Notes: a model not told the origin generated them from the letters alone. Positions 8,132-19,043 are shown, numbered from the stretch's first letter. The stretch: DNA of 64,000 bases from JAOTZA01 sp965224065 (GCA_965224065.1 CBDCYF010000005.1:1-64000); one strand, 5' to 3'. A program made the numbers and translations.

Positions 8132-8373
8132 CTCAGCGGGCCATAGGCGCGCTCAGCGAGCTCAGGGCCAAGAACCAGGTCGAAAAGTCTGCGGTGAAGA
8201 CGTTCGGGGGGGTCGTCCGGGTGACGTTGCGCCAGCCCGGCCAGGGCAAGAATGCGGGCGGTGTGATTCGCGTCCTCGACGAGCTCGAGCTTTCGCTCTG
8301 CCGACATGCCCCGGTAGATGTCGAGCTGGACCCTTGCAGCCTCGGGAGAGGTATCGTTGAGCTGTGGCTTCAT
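8128..8373 (-). CDS. 81-residue partner of the nucleotidyltransferase
   Basis: A short helical protein, starting MKPQLNDTSPEAARVQLDIY and continuing with RRMS-type and RHPDDPPERLHRRL motifs, typical of small proteins encoded immediately upstream of nucleotidyltransferase-fold genes in several phyla. It overlaps the downstream gene by four bases. A TAAACT box at 8388-8383 lies nine bases before ATG 8373, so the unit has its own leaderless-type promoter. It may be the antitoxin or substrate of the pair. This is a family-context inference. Confidence 0.75.
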   Translation of the reverse strand: MKPQLNDTSPEAARVQLDIYRGMSAERKLELVEDANHTARILALAGLAQRHPDDPPERLHRRLFDLVLGPELAERAYGPLR

Positions 8374-8382
8374 CGGGCGGCC

Positions 8383-8388
8383 AGTTTA
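8383..8388 (-). promoter_or_regulatory. -10-like box TAAACT for the nucleotidyltransferase unit
   Basis: TAAACT on the minus strand, nine bases before ATG 8373. No ribosome-binding site is visible between the two. Confidence 0.5.
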
Positions 8389-8441
8389 TCGCGCACACAG
8401 AGCAACCCACGAGTGGCTCGGCTCGTAGAGATCGGCGGGAA

Positions 8442-11225
8442 ATGAAAACCAAGTCTTTTGCCAGAAGTTGGCTGCGGTGGGGCGCCGCCGTGGCCGTCGG
8501 CAGCGGCGTACTAGCGGTCGGCGCTCTCCCGGCCGTCGCCGGCTCCTTTGTCAATTTCGAGACGCCGCCGGTTCACCCGATCGACTTGAGCCCCGACGCC
8601 AACACTCTGGCGGTGGTGAATACGGCCGACAACCGTCTGCTTTTCTTCGACGTCACCACGGGGAATCCAAAAGCCGCCGGATCGGTCTCGGTGGGTCTCG
8701 ACCCGGTCTCGGTTCGGTTTCGCGACAACGACGAGGTCTGGGTGGTGAACCAGATCTCGGACAGTGTCTCGGTGGTCGACGTGCCGACCCGCCGGGTGCG
8801 GGCCACACTTCAGACCGATGACGAGCCTGCCGACGTGGTGTTTGCCGGCCGGAAGGGACGAGCGTTTGTGTCCTGTTCGCAGACCGACACGGTGCTGGTG
8901 TTCGAGCCCGACGATCTGGACAAGAGACCCCAGCGGGTCTCGATCGGCGCCGAGGAGCCGCGCTCGCTGGCGGTGGCGCCCGACGGCAAGACGGTCTACG
9001 TGGGGATCTTCGAGTCGGGAAACCGCTCGACCGTCCTCGCCGGCGGTTTCGAGATCGCCGAGCAGGACAATCTCGCCACCATCCCCCGCAATGTGGTGAG
9101 CGACCCAGCCGGCCCGCAAGACGGCCAGAACCCGCCGCCCAACAGCGGCTCGCAGTTCGTTCCCGCGATCGGTTCGAATCTGCCGACCCCGCCACCGGTG
9201 AGCCTGATCGTCAAGAAGGGGCCGGACGGCCGCTGGATGGACGACAACGCGGGCGATTGGAGCGAGTTTGTGACCGGCGCGCGGGCCTCCGATTCGCGGC
9301 GCGTCCCCGGATGGGACGTTCTCGACCGCGACGTCGCGGTGATCAACGCCAACAACCTCTCGGTGCGCTACATCGAGGGCCTGATGAACATCGTCATGGC
9401 GGTGGGCGTCAACCCGGCGAGCGGCCGGGTCACGGCGGTGGGAACCGACGCCATCAACGAGGTGCGCTTCGAGCCGGTTCTCAACGGCCGGTTTTTGCGG
9501 GTCAACCTGGCACTGGCCGGCCCGGCTGACCAATCGGCCCGCGTGGTGGATCTCAACCCACATCTGACCTACGAGAGCCCGCGGATCGCCAAGGCTCGGC
9601 GCAAGCGCTCGATCGGTGACCCGCGGGCGATCGTCTGGAGCCGCGAAGGGACACTCGGCTATGTGGCCGGGATGGGCTCGAACAACCTGGTGGTCGTCGG
9701 CGCCGATGGTGGGCGGGCCGAAGGAGTCAACCCGATCAAGGTGGGGACCGGGCCGGCGGGCCTGGCGCTCGACGAGCAGCTCGGGCGTCTCTACGTGCTC
9801 AACCGTTTTTCCGCCTCGATCTCGGTGGTGGATACGGACAGCCGGCGCGAGATCGACAAGGTGAAGTTCTTCGACCCCACGCCGAGCGTCATACGGCGCG
9901 GCCGCAAACAGCTCTACGACACCCATGCCACGTCGGGACTCGGTCATGTTTCGTGCGCGTCGTGCCACGTCGACGCCCGCACCGACCGGTTGGGCTGGGA
10001 CCTGGGGGCGCCCAACGGCGAGATGAAATCGAACGAGGACCAGAACAAGACTTTGATCCCGGGCGACACCTTTGCCGACTGGCATCCGATGAAGGGGCCG
10101 ATGGTGACCCAGACGCTCCAGGACATCATCGGCAAGGAGCCGCATCATTGGCGGGGAGACCGCGACGGGCTGGAGGAGTTCTCCGAGGCCTTCCACGGAC
10201 TGCTGGGCGACGACCGGCCGCTGTCGGCGGGGAAGATGCGGCGGTTCGAGAAGTTTCTCGCCACCATCCACTTCCCACCCAACCCGTTTCGCAACTTCGA
10301 CAACAGTCTGCCCAGGCGCATCAAGCTCAGCGGCCACTACCGGAGCGGCCGCTTTGGCCGTGAAGGGGAGCCGTTGCCGGCGGGCAATCCGCGCCGTGGT
10401 CTGGAGATCTTCCGCCGCGGTGGCACCGAGGGCGGTGGGCTGATCCAGTGTGTGACGTGCCACGCGCTGCCAACGGGCCAGGGGACCCCCATGGCGCGCT
10501 CACTCCTGAGCTTCGAGCCCATCCCTCGAGGCCCCAACGGCGAGGAGCACCAGGCCCTGATCGGCGAGGACGCCTCCGAGCAGTTGGGCTTCAAGATCCC
10601 GCATCTGCGCAACCTCTACGACAAGGTGGGAATGGAGACCACCAGAGGCTCGAGCCGGGCCGGGTTCGGCTTCTTCCACGACGGCTCGATCGATTCGCTG
10701 GCCCGGTTTGTCAGCGCCGAGGTCTTCGATGTCGAAGACGACCAAGAGGTGGCGGACCTGGTGGCCTTGCTGCTGGCGTTTTCCGGCTCGGGATTCGAAG
10801 AGCGCGGCCTGGAGCCGCCCGGCTCGGACAGCCTCGATGCCCACGCCGCGGTAGGACGCCAGACCACCATCTCCTCACCCGGCGGAAGCCGCAGCCGGAT
10901 CCGGGACATGGTGGATCTGGCCGCGGCTGGAGCCGTCGATCTGGTGGTGAAGGGTCCACGGGACGGCTCCGAACAGGGGTGGCTTTACCAGCGCGGTCTG
11001 GATGCCTTTCAACCGGCAGGAGGCGGCCCCGCGGTCGATCGGGCCGGGCTCGTGAGCACGGCGGCGCCGGGTACGGAGCTCACCTTTACCGTGGTGCCCG
11101 AGGGCTCGGGGCGGCGGATCGCCTTCGGCAAGGGCGCGGCCGCCGGCCGCCGGGTCCGAAGCGCGCGCCAAGTTCCATCCAAACCGCGGCTCGTAGCGGC
11201 TCCCGGTGTCGAGCGATCCAAGTGA
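8442..11225 (+). CDS. Secreted beta-propeller (YVTN-type) di-heme cytochrome c protein
   Basis: I chose ATG 8442 because it starts a clear signal peptide (MKTKSFARSW... ending ALPAVAG) after a GGCGGG site; the open frame extends further upstream without coding character. The N-terminal ~500 residues form YVTN/lactonase-like beta-propeller repeats (ISDSVSVVDVPTRRV and LAVAPDGKTVYVG). Two c-type heme sites follow: CASCH at residue 505 and CVTCH at residue 670, both in di-heme peroxidase-like surroundings. The C-terminus carries an extra ~120-residue segment. The mature protein (~900 residues) should be periplasmic or outer-surface and redox active. The TonB receptor gene starts 189 bases downstream on the same strand. 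Confidence 0.9.
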   Translation: MKTKSFARSWLRWGAAVAVGSGVLAVGALPAVAGSFVNFETPPVHPIDLSPDANTLAVVNTADNRLLFFDVTTGNPKAAGSVSVGLDPVSVRFRDNDEVWVVNQISDSVSVVDVPTRRVRATLQTDDEPADVVFAGRKGRAFVSCSQTDTVLVFEPDDLDKRPQRVSIGAEEPRSLAVAPDGKTVYVGIFESGNRSTVLAGGFEIAEQDNLATIPRNVVSDPAGPQDGQNPPPNSGSQFVPAIGSNLPTPPPVSLIVKKGPDGRWMDDNAGDWSEFVTGARASDSRRVPGWDVLDRDVAVINANNLSVRYIEGLMNIVMAVGVNPASGRVTAVGTDAINEVRFEPVLNGRFLRVNLALAGPADQSARVVDLNPHLTYESPRIAKARRKRSIGDPRAIVWSREGTLGYVAGMGSNNLVVVGADGGRAEGVNPIKVGTGPAGLALDEQLGRLYVLNRFSASISVVDTDSRREIDKVKFFDPTPSVIRRGRKQLYDTHATSGLGHVSCASCHVDARTDRLGWDLGAPNGEMKSNEDQNKTLIPGDTFADWHPMKGPMVTQTLQDIIGKEPHHWRGDRDGLEEFSEAFHGLLGDDRPLSAGKMRRFEKFLATIHFPPNPFRNFDNSLPRRIKLSGHYRSGRFGREGEPLPAGNPRRGLEIFRRGGTEGGGLIQCVTCHALPTGQGTPMARSLLSFEPIPRGPNGEEHQALIGEDASEQLGFKIPHLRNLYDKVGMETTRGSSRAGFGFFHDGSIDSLARFVSAEVFDVEDDQEVADLVALLLAFSGSGFEERGLEPPGSDSLDAHAAVGRQTTISSPGGSRSRIRDMVDLAAAGAVDLVVKGPRDGSEQGWLYQRGLDAFQPAGGGPAVDRAGLVSTAAPGTELTFTVVPEGSGRRIAFGKGAAAGRRVRSARQVPSKPRLVAAPGVERSK

Positions 11226-11229
11226 TTCT

Positions 11230-11301
11230 AGCGGGTCGGGAAAACCGCCTCGCGTTGCGGCCTTGACCCGCCCCTATGTGACTGGCAGACTTGCCGCCAG
11301 T
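11230..11301 (+). other. Two small hairpins between the cytochrome and TonB receptor genes
   Basis: GCGGGTC (11230-11236) pairs with GACCCGC (11264-11270), and ACTGGC (11281-11286) pairs with GCCAGT (11296-11301). No T-tract follows, so these are not standard terminators. They could be a weak attenuator or an mRNA-processing structure. The rest of the 189-base gap shows nothing I can name. Confidence 0.3.
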
Positions 11302-11414
11302 ACGATTCATCTTGCCCGGACAGCACGAGATGCCATGAACCGCACCGGCCTTCAGAGATCGCTCGGGCCGCTGCGCCGGTGCATGACCGGGCACGCCCGA
11401 TGGGAGGTCAGAAG

Positions 11415-14066
11415 ATGATGGAGCGACACAGCCAGTGGATACGTTGGTGCCTTGTTCTCGTGGCGGTTGCGGCTCTCGCCTTTGGCGGTGTGCCGGCGGC
11501 CGAGGCCCAGGACGACGGGTCCGGCGAGGCCGAGGAGGCCACGACCGAAGAGGAAGAAGGCGAAGAGACTGCCGAAGAGGAATTCAGCGAATCCATCGTC
11601 GTGACGGGTACGCGCAAGGCGGGCCTGGTGCCGACCGAAACGCTATCGCCGATCGATGTGGTGGCCAGCGAGGTCATCTCCGAGCAGGCCAGCTTCGATC
11701 TGACTGATGGCCTCAGCCGGGTGGCGCCGTCTTTCAATACTCAGCGTTTCCCGATCGCCGACGGCACGGCCTTTATCCGTCCGGTGACCCTGCGCAACCT
11801 CTCGCCCGATCACACTTTGGTGCTGGTCAACGGCACGCGGCGCCATCGCTCGGCGCTGGTCAATTTGCAATTGGCCCCCCTGGGCACGGTGAACCAGGGC
11901 TCGCAGGCGGTGGATTTCTCGACACTCCCAGCGGCCGCCATCGAGCGGATCGAAGTGCTACGGGACGGCGCTTCGGCCCAGTACGGGTCGGATGCGATCG
12001 CCGGCGTGGTCAATGTGATCCTCAAAGAAAACAACGAGGGGTACTCCTTCTCGGTCCAGACCGGTGAGTACTTCGAAGGGGACGGTGGCCGCACCACCGT
12101 CAGCGGGAACGCCGGTTTTGGCCTCGGCGCCGACGGTTTTCTGAACGCCTCCTTCGAGCACTCGACCTCAGACAAGACCTCGCGCGGCGTCGCCCGCCCC
12201 GACGCGGCTCAGGTGGCCGGCATCGTCGGCGCGGATCAAACTCCGCTCAATGGGCTCGGGCAACGCTGGGGTGATCCCGAGGTGGAGATCTCGAAGCTGT
12301 TTCTGAACTTTGGCAAGGACGTCGGTCAGAGCTCAAAGCTCTACTCCCACCTCAGTTGGGCGGAGAACGAGACCATCTCCGACTTCTTCTACCGCGGACC
12401 CGTGCTGGACCCGGTCCACATGTTTACCGCGCGCACGACCCTGCAGCAGGATCTGAACGGCGATTTTCTGCCCGATCCGGCGCCCCAGTCGTTGATCGAC
12501 GAGATCGTGGCCGCGGGTCTGAACCCGTCGGATTATCTGGTGGCGGATGCCTCGAGCCCGAGCGGCTTTGTGCTACGCAACCCGGCCTTTGTCCTTTTCC
12601 CCGGCGGCTACAACCCGAATTTCGGTGCCGACTTGACCGATCTCGCCTGGGTCTTTGGACTCAAGGGCGAGTCGGCCGGTGGGTTGGGCTGGGACGCCCG
12701 GGTGCGCTTTGCCGAGAACGAGGTCGACTATGTGATCTCGGAGACCATCAACCCGAGCCTGGGAGCGCTTTCACCGACTTCGTTCAATCCCGGTACGCTG
12801 ACCCAGGAGGAGACGAGCTTCAACGTCGATTTTGTCCAGCCCTTTGATGTCGGCTCCCTGGCCTCGCCCCTCAACCTGGCCTTTGGATTCGAGTATCGGG
12901 ACGAGACCTACAAGATCGGGGCGGGGGATCCGGCGTCGATCGAGGCCGGCCCCACCGCGGCGATCTTCGGTGTCGGATCGGACGGCTTTCAGGGGTTTCC
13001 GGTCGAGTCGGCCGGTAGCTTTGGCAGCGAGAGCTTCGCCACGTATGTGGATCTGGAAGCCGACCTCACCGACCGTTTCTCGGGCGGTCTCGCGCTTCGG
13101 TTCGAAGACTACGATGTCTTTGGCTCGACCTTTGATTGGAAGCTCTCCGGGCGCCTCGACGTGACGGATTCGTTCGCCCTGAGGGGCACCGCCAACACCG
13201 GTTTCCGCGCCCCGACACCCGGGCAGGTCAACACCCTGAACGTCACCACCAGCGCCGACGCCAACGGCAACCTGATTCCCAGCGGGGTGTATCCGGTCGA
13301 TCATCCGGTGGCAATCGCGCTGGGCGCCATCGCGCTCGAGCCCGAGGAGTCGACCAGCTTTACCTTTGGCTTTGTGGCTACCCCGTCGCCGAGCACCAGC
13401 ATCACGCTGGACTACTACGACATCTCGATCGACGATCGGCTGGCGCTGCAGAACAACGTCATCAGTGCCGCCGATCTGCCCCTGCTGACCGCCGCCGGAG
13501 TGGCCAACGCCAACCTGCTCTTGGGGAGCCTGGCCAACTTCTTCAGCAATGCCTACGATTCCGACATCTCCGGCGTCGACCTGGCGGTCACCAACCACCG
13601 CCAGGTGGGCTCGGGTCTGCTGACCATCGATTTCCGGCACAACTTTAACGAGCAGGAGGTCTCCAACGTCGCCGCCGGCACGATCAACGTCTCGCGCGTC
13701 TTCGACCTGGAGAACCAGGTGCCCGAGGAGAGATCGAATCTGACGGTGAGCTACGACAGCGGCAACCTGTTCGGCGGCCACGTACGGGTCAACCGGTATG
13801 GCAGTTGGAAGTCGACTGGCGGGCTGTTCAGCCCCGGTGATGCCAGCGATGCCTCGTCGTACGGCTCGGAGATCCTGGTCGATCTCGAGGCCAAGTTCGA
13901 TTTCGACGGATACTCGTTCGCCATCGGTGGCGAGAACGTCTTCGACACGCTGCCGGACGACGAGCAGGATGGTGTGCTGCAGTTCTTGGGCGTGGTCCCC
14001 TCGCTGACCTCACCCTTCGGCTTCAACGGCGGCCACTGGTACGCTCGGTTTACGGTGGATTTCTAG
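11415..14066 (+). CDS. TonB-dependent outer-membrane receptor
   Basis: Start ATG 11415 has a GGGAGG site seven bases upstream and opens a signal peptide ending PAAEAQ. A Glu-rich spacer follows, then the TonB-box/plug region (SESIVVTGTRKAG), the plug blocks VLVNGTRRHRSALV and IERIEVLRDGASAQYGSDAI, and a long beta-barrel ending in the terminal aromatic FTVDF. The 883-residue length is normal. The ligand cannot be read from sequence. The plug resembles the large receptor group that lacks a carboxypeptidase-like N-terminal domain. The preceding secreted heme protein may work on the same substrate. A strong terminator follows. Confidence 0.93.
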   Translation: MMERHSQWIRWCLVLVAVAALAFGGVPAAEAQDDGSGEAEEATTEEEEGEETAEEEFSESIVVTGTRKAGLVPTETLSPIDVVASEVISEQASFDLTDGLSRVAPSFNTQRFPIADGTAFIRPVTLRNLSPDHTLVLVNGTRRHRSALVNLQLAPLGTVNQGSQAVDFSTLPAAAIERIEVLRDGASAQYGSDAIAGVVNVILKENNEGYSFSVQTGEYFEGDGGRTTVSGNAGFGLGADGFLNASFEHSTSDKTSRGVARPDAAQVAGIVGADQTPLNGLGQRWGDPEVEISKLFLNFGKDVGQSSKLYSHLSWAENETISDFFYRGPVLDPVHMFTARTTLQQDLNGDFLPDPAPQSLIDEIVAAGLNPSDYLVADASSPSGFVLRNPAFVLFPGGYNPNFGADLTDLAWVFGLKGESAGGLGWDARVRFAENEVDYVISETINPSLGALSPTSFNPGTLTQEETSFNVDFVQPFDVGSLASPLNLAFGFEYRDETYKIGAGDPASIEAGPTAAIFGVGSDGFQGFPVESAGSFGSESFATYVDLEADLTDRFSGGLALRFEDYDVFGSTFDWKLSGRLDVTDSFALRGTANTGFRAPTPGQVNTLNVTTSADANGNLIPSGVYPVDHPVAIALGAIALEPEESTSFTFGFVATPSPSTSITLDYYDISIDDRLALQNNVISAADLPLLTAAGVANANLLLGSLANFFSNAYDSDISGVDLAVTNHRQVGSGLLTIDFRHNFNEQEVSNVAAGTINVSRVFDLENQVPEERSNLTVSYDSGNLFGGHVRVNRYGSWKSTGGLFSPGDASDASSYGSEILVDLEAKFDFDGYSFAIGGENVFDTLPDDEQDGVLQFLGVVPSLTSPFGFNGGHWYARFTVDF

Positions 14067-14087
14067 ATCCCGTTCGAGCCCGAACTC

Positions 14088-14127
14088 ACCGGCGCCCCCC
14101 CAGCGGGTGGCGCCGGTTTCCTTTTTG
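14088..14127 (+). terminator. Rho-independent terminator of the TonB receptor gene
   Basis: ACCGGCGCC (14088-14096) and GGCGCCGGT (14109-14117) form a perfect nine-base stem with a 12-base loop, followed by TTCCTTTTT. Confidence 0.88.
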
Positions 14128-14128
14128 G

Positions 14129-14153
14129 AAAAAGGGAGACTGTCCCCTTTTTT
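14129..14153. other. A-tract/T-tract palindrome around GGGAGACTGTCCCC
   Basis: A5-GGG-a-GAC-T-GTC-c-CC-T6 forms an almost perfect hairpin with A and T flanks, so it could terminate in both directions. It lies between the receptor terminator and the 179-base inverted-repeat element. Similar GGGGACAGTC-type palindromes occur as dispersed repeats in many bacteria. Confidence 0.55.
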
Positions 14154-14155
14154 CA

Positions 14156-14332
14156 AGCCTGTCTTTCTCACCCGGGTTCGTAACGAGGAGGCGCAAATGG
14201 CTGGAGATACGAGGCTTGCGACCGAGGGCTCCGCAGGCGTAGCCGTAGCTACGTCGAGGAGCCCGACCGAGCGTAACGACGTAGATTCAGTCAGTTGCGC
14301 CTCCGCAGTAGAAACCGGGTGAGAAAGACAGG

Positions 14333-14334
<2 letters not shown>
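14156..14334. mobile_element. 179-base MITE-like element with long terminal inverted repeats
   Basis: The left end begins AGCCTGTCTTTCTCACCCGG, and the reverse complement of the right end begins with the same 20 bases. The inverted repeats stay alignable for about 40 bases, through GGAGGCGCAA. The inside has no convincing gene. The right end supplies the AG of the TAG stop of the neighbouring dehydrogenase gene. A second copy of one end is at 61277. No flanking target duplication is obvious and no transposase is in the window. Confidence 0.82.
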
Positions 14335-16075
<1,741 letters not shown>

Positions 16076-16081
16076 TTCGTA

Positions 16082-16087
16082 ATAATA
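16082..16087 (-). promoter_or_regulatory. -10-like box TATTAT for the copy-2 sugar dehydrogenase
   Basis: TATTAT on the minus strand ends six bases before ATG 16075 in an unusually AT-rich patch (TTTATTATTACGAA), fitting a leaderless start. Confidence 0.6.
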
Positions 16088-16133
16088 AACGACGAACCGC
16101 CGCGGCTCCGGCGAGCACGCCCCGTAGGATCGT

Positions 16134-17051
16134 TCAGGACCGGTGCAACACGATCACTTTGCGGCGATAATCCAGGGTCCACACCACCTGGGAGAGGATG
16201 TCGGAGCCGACACCGACCAAGATCGGCTGGTCGAGCCCGCGGGAGATCCCACGCAGGCTGACGACCTTGGCACTCGGCACCGAGAATTCGAAACTGCCCA
16301 GTTGCAGGTTTGTTACGAGGCGTCCGCCCGGCACCTCCGGCAATCCCAGTTCTGCGACCAGTTTCGGATCGACAACCGTGCGGCTTTTACCGGTGTCGAC
16401 TTGTATAAACACTTCGCGTTTGTGAACTTTCCCACGGACCACTGGCATCCCTTCGAGACCCGGGACGGTGACAAGCTCCAGCGTGTCTTCGTCGGAAGAC
16501 CTTTTAACGCACACGTCGGCGACGGCTAGTCCGTTGTTGCGATAGTCAAAGGTGAGGCACCGTTCGGCTAAATAGGCTGGACCGAGGAGTCCCTCCCCTT
16601 GACGTGCGCCGTGGAATGCATCGTCGCCGTAGTGCACCGCGCGTCGATTCGCGAAGCCCCGGCCAAAAGCGACAACATTGTCCACCCGATAAACCGGGAT
16701 GTGGCCGATCACCGCGCCCGAAGAGTCCCGGTCTGGACTCTCGGCGACCGCTCGAAGATCGAGCCTACGCACCACCTCTGGTCCGACTGCCAGCCCGGAC
16801 ATGTTGGCCGTATCCAGAACCAGCCAGGTCTCCTTGCCTGCCAGGTCTACCGGCACCAGGGGCACCCCGGTCTTCGCCGCCTTCCGCAAGGGCCAGAGCT
16901 GCTCCGCCGAGTAACCCTGTGCTTCCAGCGGAGACGGCGGTTGAGGCGCCGTTGTGCAGGCCGCAGGCAGCACGAACAAGGCGATGACGGCAGGGCCCCA
17001 GCCAAGGACGCGATAAGGAAACGTGGACACCGAGACGCGCCTTTCCAACAT
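16134..17051 (-). CDS. Retropepsin-like aspartyl protease-fold lipoprotein
   Basis: The N-terminal hydrophobic segment ends LPAAC (candidate lipid-modified C32). Two aspartyl protease-like halves follow. The first has VLDTANMSGL, where the catalytic DTG/DSG is changed to D80-T-A. The second has VDTGKSRTVV with a normal D219-T-G, and a late LVGVGSDIL segment resembling the psi-loop glycine-aspartate region. Members of this family act as periplasmic single-chain or dimeric aspartic peptidases. The change in the first half may mean activity rests on one site plus dimerisation, or is lost. It lies between two paralogous dehydrogenases on the same strand, 11 and 58 bases from them. Confidence 0.78.
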   Translation of the reverse strand: MLERRVSVSTFPYRVLGWGPAVIALFVLPAACTTAPQPPSPLEAQGYSAEQLWPLRKAAKTGVPLVPVDLAGKETWLVLDTANMSGLAVGPEVVRRLDLRAVAESPDRDSSGAVIGHIPVYRVDNVVAFGRGFANRRAVHYGDDAFHGARQGEGLLGPAYLAERCLTFDYRNNGLAVADVCVKRSSDEDTLELVTVPGLEGMPVVRGKVHKREVFIQVDTGKSRTVVDPKLVAELGLPEVPGGRLVTNLQLGSFEFSVPSAKVVSLRGISRGLDQPILVGVGSDILSQVVWTLDYRRKVIVLHRS

Positions 17052-17062
17052 AGACCAGGCCC

Positions 17063-18796
17063 CTACGGTGTCGACACGTAGTTGTCGATCAAGACGGTGC
17101 CCGAAGCGGAACGCGGCGCGCCGCTGGGCAAGCCGAGCATCACCGAGTCGACCGCCAGTCGGTCGTTGTCCAGATCGACCACAAAGGCCTTGACCCGATC
17201 GTTGCGGAGCAGAAAGGCCTCACCGTCGGCGGCGTCGGGTCCGGAAGCCTGCATCCAGCGCACCTCGAGCCGGACCGTCCGTTTGGCCGGGACGTGGGTC
17301 AGACCCACGAGTCGTTTGGGGCCCTCGTTGCCTGCGGCGAGCAGCCGGACGCGGTACTTGCCGTTGCTCTCCTCCAGCCGGAGCGCCAGGTGGGGGCCGG
17401 GCCCGGCGACGCGCAACAGCTCGACCGACCGTCCGTCGAGATCGGTCCGGTTGGCATTGAGGTCGAAGCGCACGCGGAAAGTCCGCATACCGCCGGGCTC
17501 GAAGGAGCGCAGGAAGCGAGATTTCTTGCCGCCGTCGAGGGGCAGCTCCAGTGCGCCTTTCGAGCCCCGCAGCCCGGTTGCGGCGTTTTTGAGGCCGCCG
17601 CGGTTGCGCGACCAGTCCCGGGGATGCGTCGACTCGAAGTCGGACTGGAAGATGGCGCGCCCCTGAATCTTCCAGATCCTTCCCCCGATGTCGGCCAGAA
17701 ACAGCCGCCCCCGTTCGTCCTCGCCAAACGAGGCGATGGCGATGTCGGAGTCGAGGAGATCGAGCATCAGCCACTTACCGGCGGTGTTGCGCCGGGCGCC
17801 AAAGATCTCTCCGGTGCAGAAGTCGCCAAAAACATAGAGCCCGGGGAGGGTGAGCGTGTCGGGCCCGCGGTAGACATGCCCGGCCGTCACCGAAGAGCAC
17901 GGCGCCACGCGGTGCTCGTAGACCAGCACCGGCTCGGTCAGGCCCTCGGTGTCGCAGTCTTCTTCCGGCCGAAAGCACTGGTGCGCCTCCTTGAGGCGCC
18001 AACCGTAGTTTTCGCCACCGGTGCTGTCGCCGCTCTGGAAGTTCACTTCCTCGAAGCGCTTCTCGCCCACATCGCCGATCAGCAGATCGCCGGTCCGGCG
18101 GTCAAAGCTGAAGCGCCAGGGATTGCGCAGACCGTAGGCCCAGATCTCGGGCTGAGCGTCGGCCGTGCCGACAAACGGGTTGTCGGGTGGGATCGAGTAG
18201 GGAAAGGCCGTGTCCACGTCGATTCGCAAGAGCTTGCCGTAGAGCGTGTCCAGACGCTGGGCGTTGTCGTCGGGATCGCCGCCGCCCTGGCCGTCCCCGG
18301 AGCCGATATAGAGGTAGCCGTCGGGACCAAAGGCGACGTGACCCACGTTGTGAAACCGGTCGGGTTGGTCCAGGCGCAGAATCTCGGCCTCAGAACCCGG
18401 ATCGGCGACCTCGGGGTCGTCGGTCACCGTGAAGCGGGAGACCACCGAGTTGCCGTCCAGATCGGAATAGCTGACGTAGAAAAAGCCGTTGGAGGAATAC
18501 TTCGGGTGAAAGGCGAGGCTGAGCAGGCCGTACTCACCCTCGCAGCAACGGACCTTTTCCGAGATGTCGAGAAAGGGCCTGTCACGTACGTCGGGACCGA
18601 CTTTGAGACGCACCCTGCCTTGACGCTCGCCGATATAGAGCCTCCCGGATCCGTCCCCCGCGTGCGCGATCGCGACCGCCGAATCGAGCTGGCGCACGAC
18701 TCGTTTGAGCGCGATCGGCGCCGCTCCACGGGCCGGCGCCGCAAACGCCAGAACAGTCGCGCAGACCGACCCCGCGATGGTGGTTCGGCGGCTCAC
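17063..18796 (-). CDS. PQQ-dependent sugar dehydrogenase-type beta-propeller with C-terminal beta domain (copy 1)
   Basis: I set the start at GTG 18796 because it opens a proper signal peptide (MSRRTTIAGSVCATVLAFAA, cleavage near ARGA); the open frame continues upstream through non-coding repeats. The same propeller blocks as copy 2 appear (HAGDGSGRLYIGERQGRVRL, HNVGHVAFGPDGYLYIGSGD, YGLRNPWRFSFDRRTGDLLI), plus the same extra C-terminal domain ending IDNYVSTP. The two copies are clearly paralogous over their whole length, so they probably arose by duplication around the lipoprotein gene. This is the first gene of a possible three-gene operon. Confidence 0.88.
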   Translation of the reverse strand: MSRRTTIAGSVCATVLAFAAPARGAAPIALKRVVRQLDSAVAIAHAGDGSGRLYIGERQGRVRLKVGPDVRDRPFLDISEKVRCCEGEYGLLSLAFHPKYSSNGFFYVSYSDLDGNSVVSRFTVTDDPEVADPGSEAEILRLDQPDRFHNVGHVAFGPDGYLYIGSGDGQGGGDPDDNAQRLDTLYGKLLRIDVDTAFPYSIPPDNPFVGTADAQPEIWAYGLRNPWRFSFDRRTGDLLIGDVGEKRFEEVNFQSGDSTGGENYGWRLKEAHQCFRPEEDCDTEGLTEPVLVYEHRVAPCSSVTAGHVYRGPDTLTLPGLYVFGDFCTGEIFGARRNTAGKWLMLDLLDSDIAIASFGEDERGRLFLADIGGRIWKIQGRAIFQSDFESTHPRDWSRNRGGLKNAATGLRGSKGALELPLDGGKKSRFLRSFEPGGMRTFRVRFDLNANRTDLDGRSVELLRVAGPGPHLALRLEESNGKYRVRLLAAGNEGPKRLVGLTHVPAKRTVRLEVRWMQASGPDAADGEAFLLRNDRVKAFVVDLDNDRLAVDSVMLGLPSGAPRSASGTVLIDNYVSTP

Positions 18797-18873
18797 CCGG
18801 CCACCATACGACAAACTCGACCGGCCCCAAAGAAACGGGCTTTTCGGAGCGATAAAGCGCCCTCGGTTTCCCC

Positions 18874-18976
18874 TGAAGCGGCCGGCGTCTCTGCCGGCCG
18901 AGCGATGGTAACTTTGTGTTTTGGTCGGAAAGCTGTGGTGTCGGCCTCTACGGTCGCCAGAGGCGGCGGCCGCTTC
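18874..18976. repeat. REP-like inverted pair upstream of copy-1 dehydrogenase and htrA-like gene
   Basis: A full 27-base unit (18874-18900: TGAAG foot, CGGCCGGC...GCCGGCCG) is followed by an opposite-strand variant (18954-18976, reverse complement GAAGCGGCCGCCGCCTCTGG). They lie in the 247-base divergent promoter region of 18797-19043, which otherwise shows only the -10-like box at its right end. Confidence 0.8.
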
Positions 18977-19029
18977 GGCCCGCTGGCCGCCCGTGGCACC
19001 GACCACTTCAATCCCGGGGTCGTGCAGGC

Positions 19030-19035
19030 TAGACT
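19030..19035 (+). promoter_or_regulatory. -10-like box TAGACT for the HtrA-type protease gene
   Basis: TAGACT ends eight bases before ATG 19044. The bases between (CTCGCCCC region) contain no Shine-Dalgarno, so the transcript is probably leaderless. Confidence 0.6.
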
Positions 19036-19043
19036 CTCGCCCC

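Noticed and set aside
8364..8441. Extended N-terminus of the propeller cytochrome
   Set aside because: The 26 extra residues are not signal-like, overlap the divergent promoter, and precede a clean signal peptide at ATG 8442.
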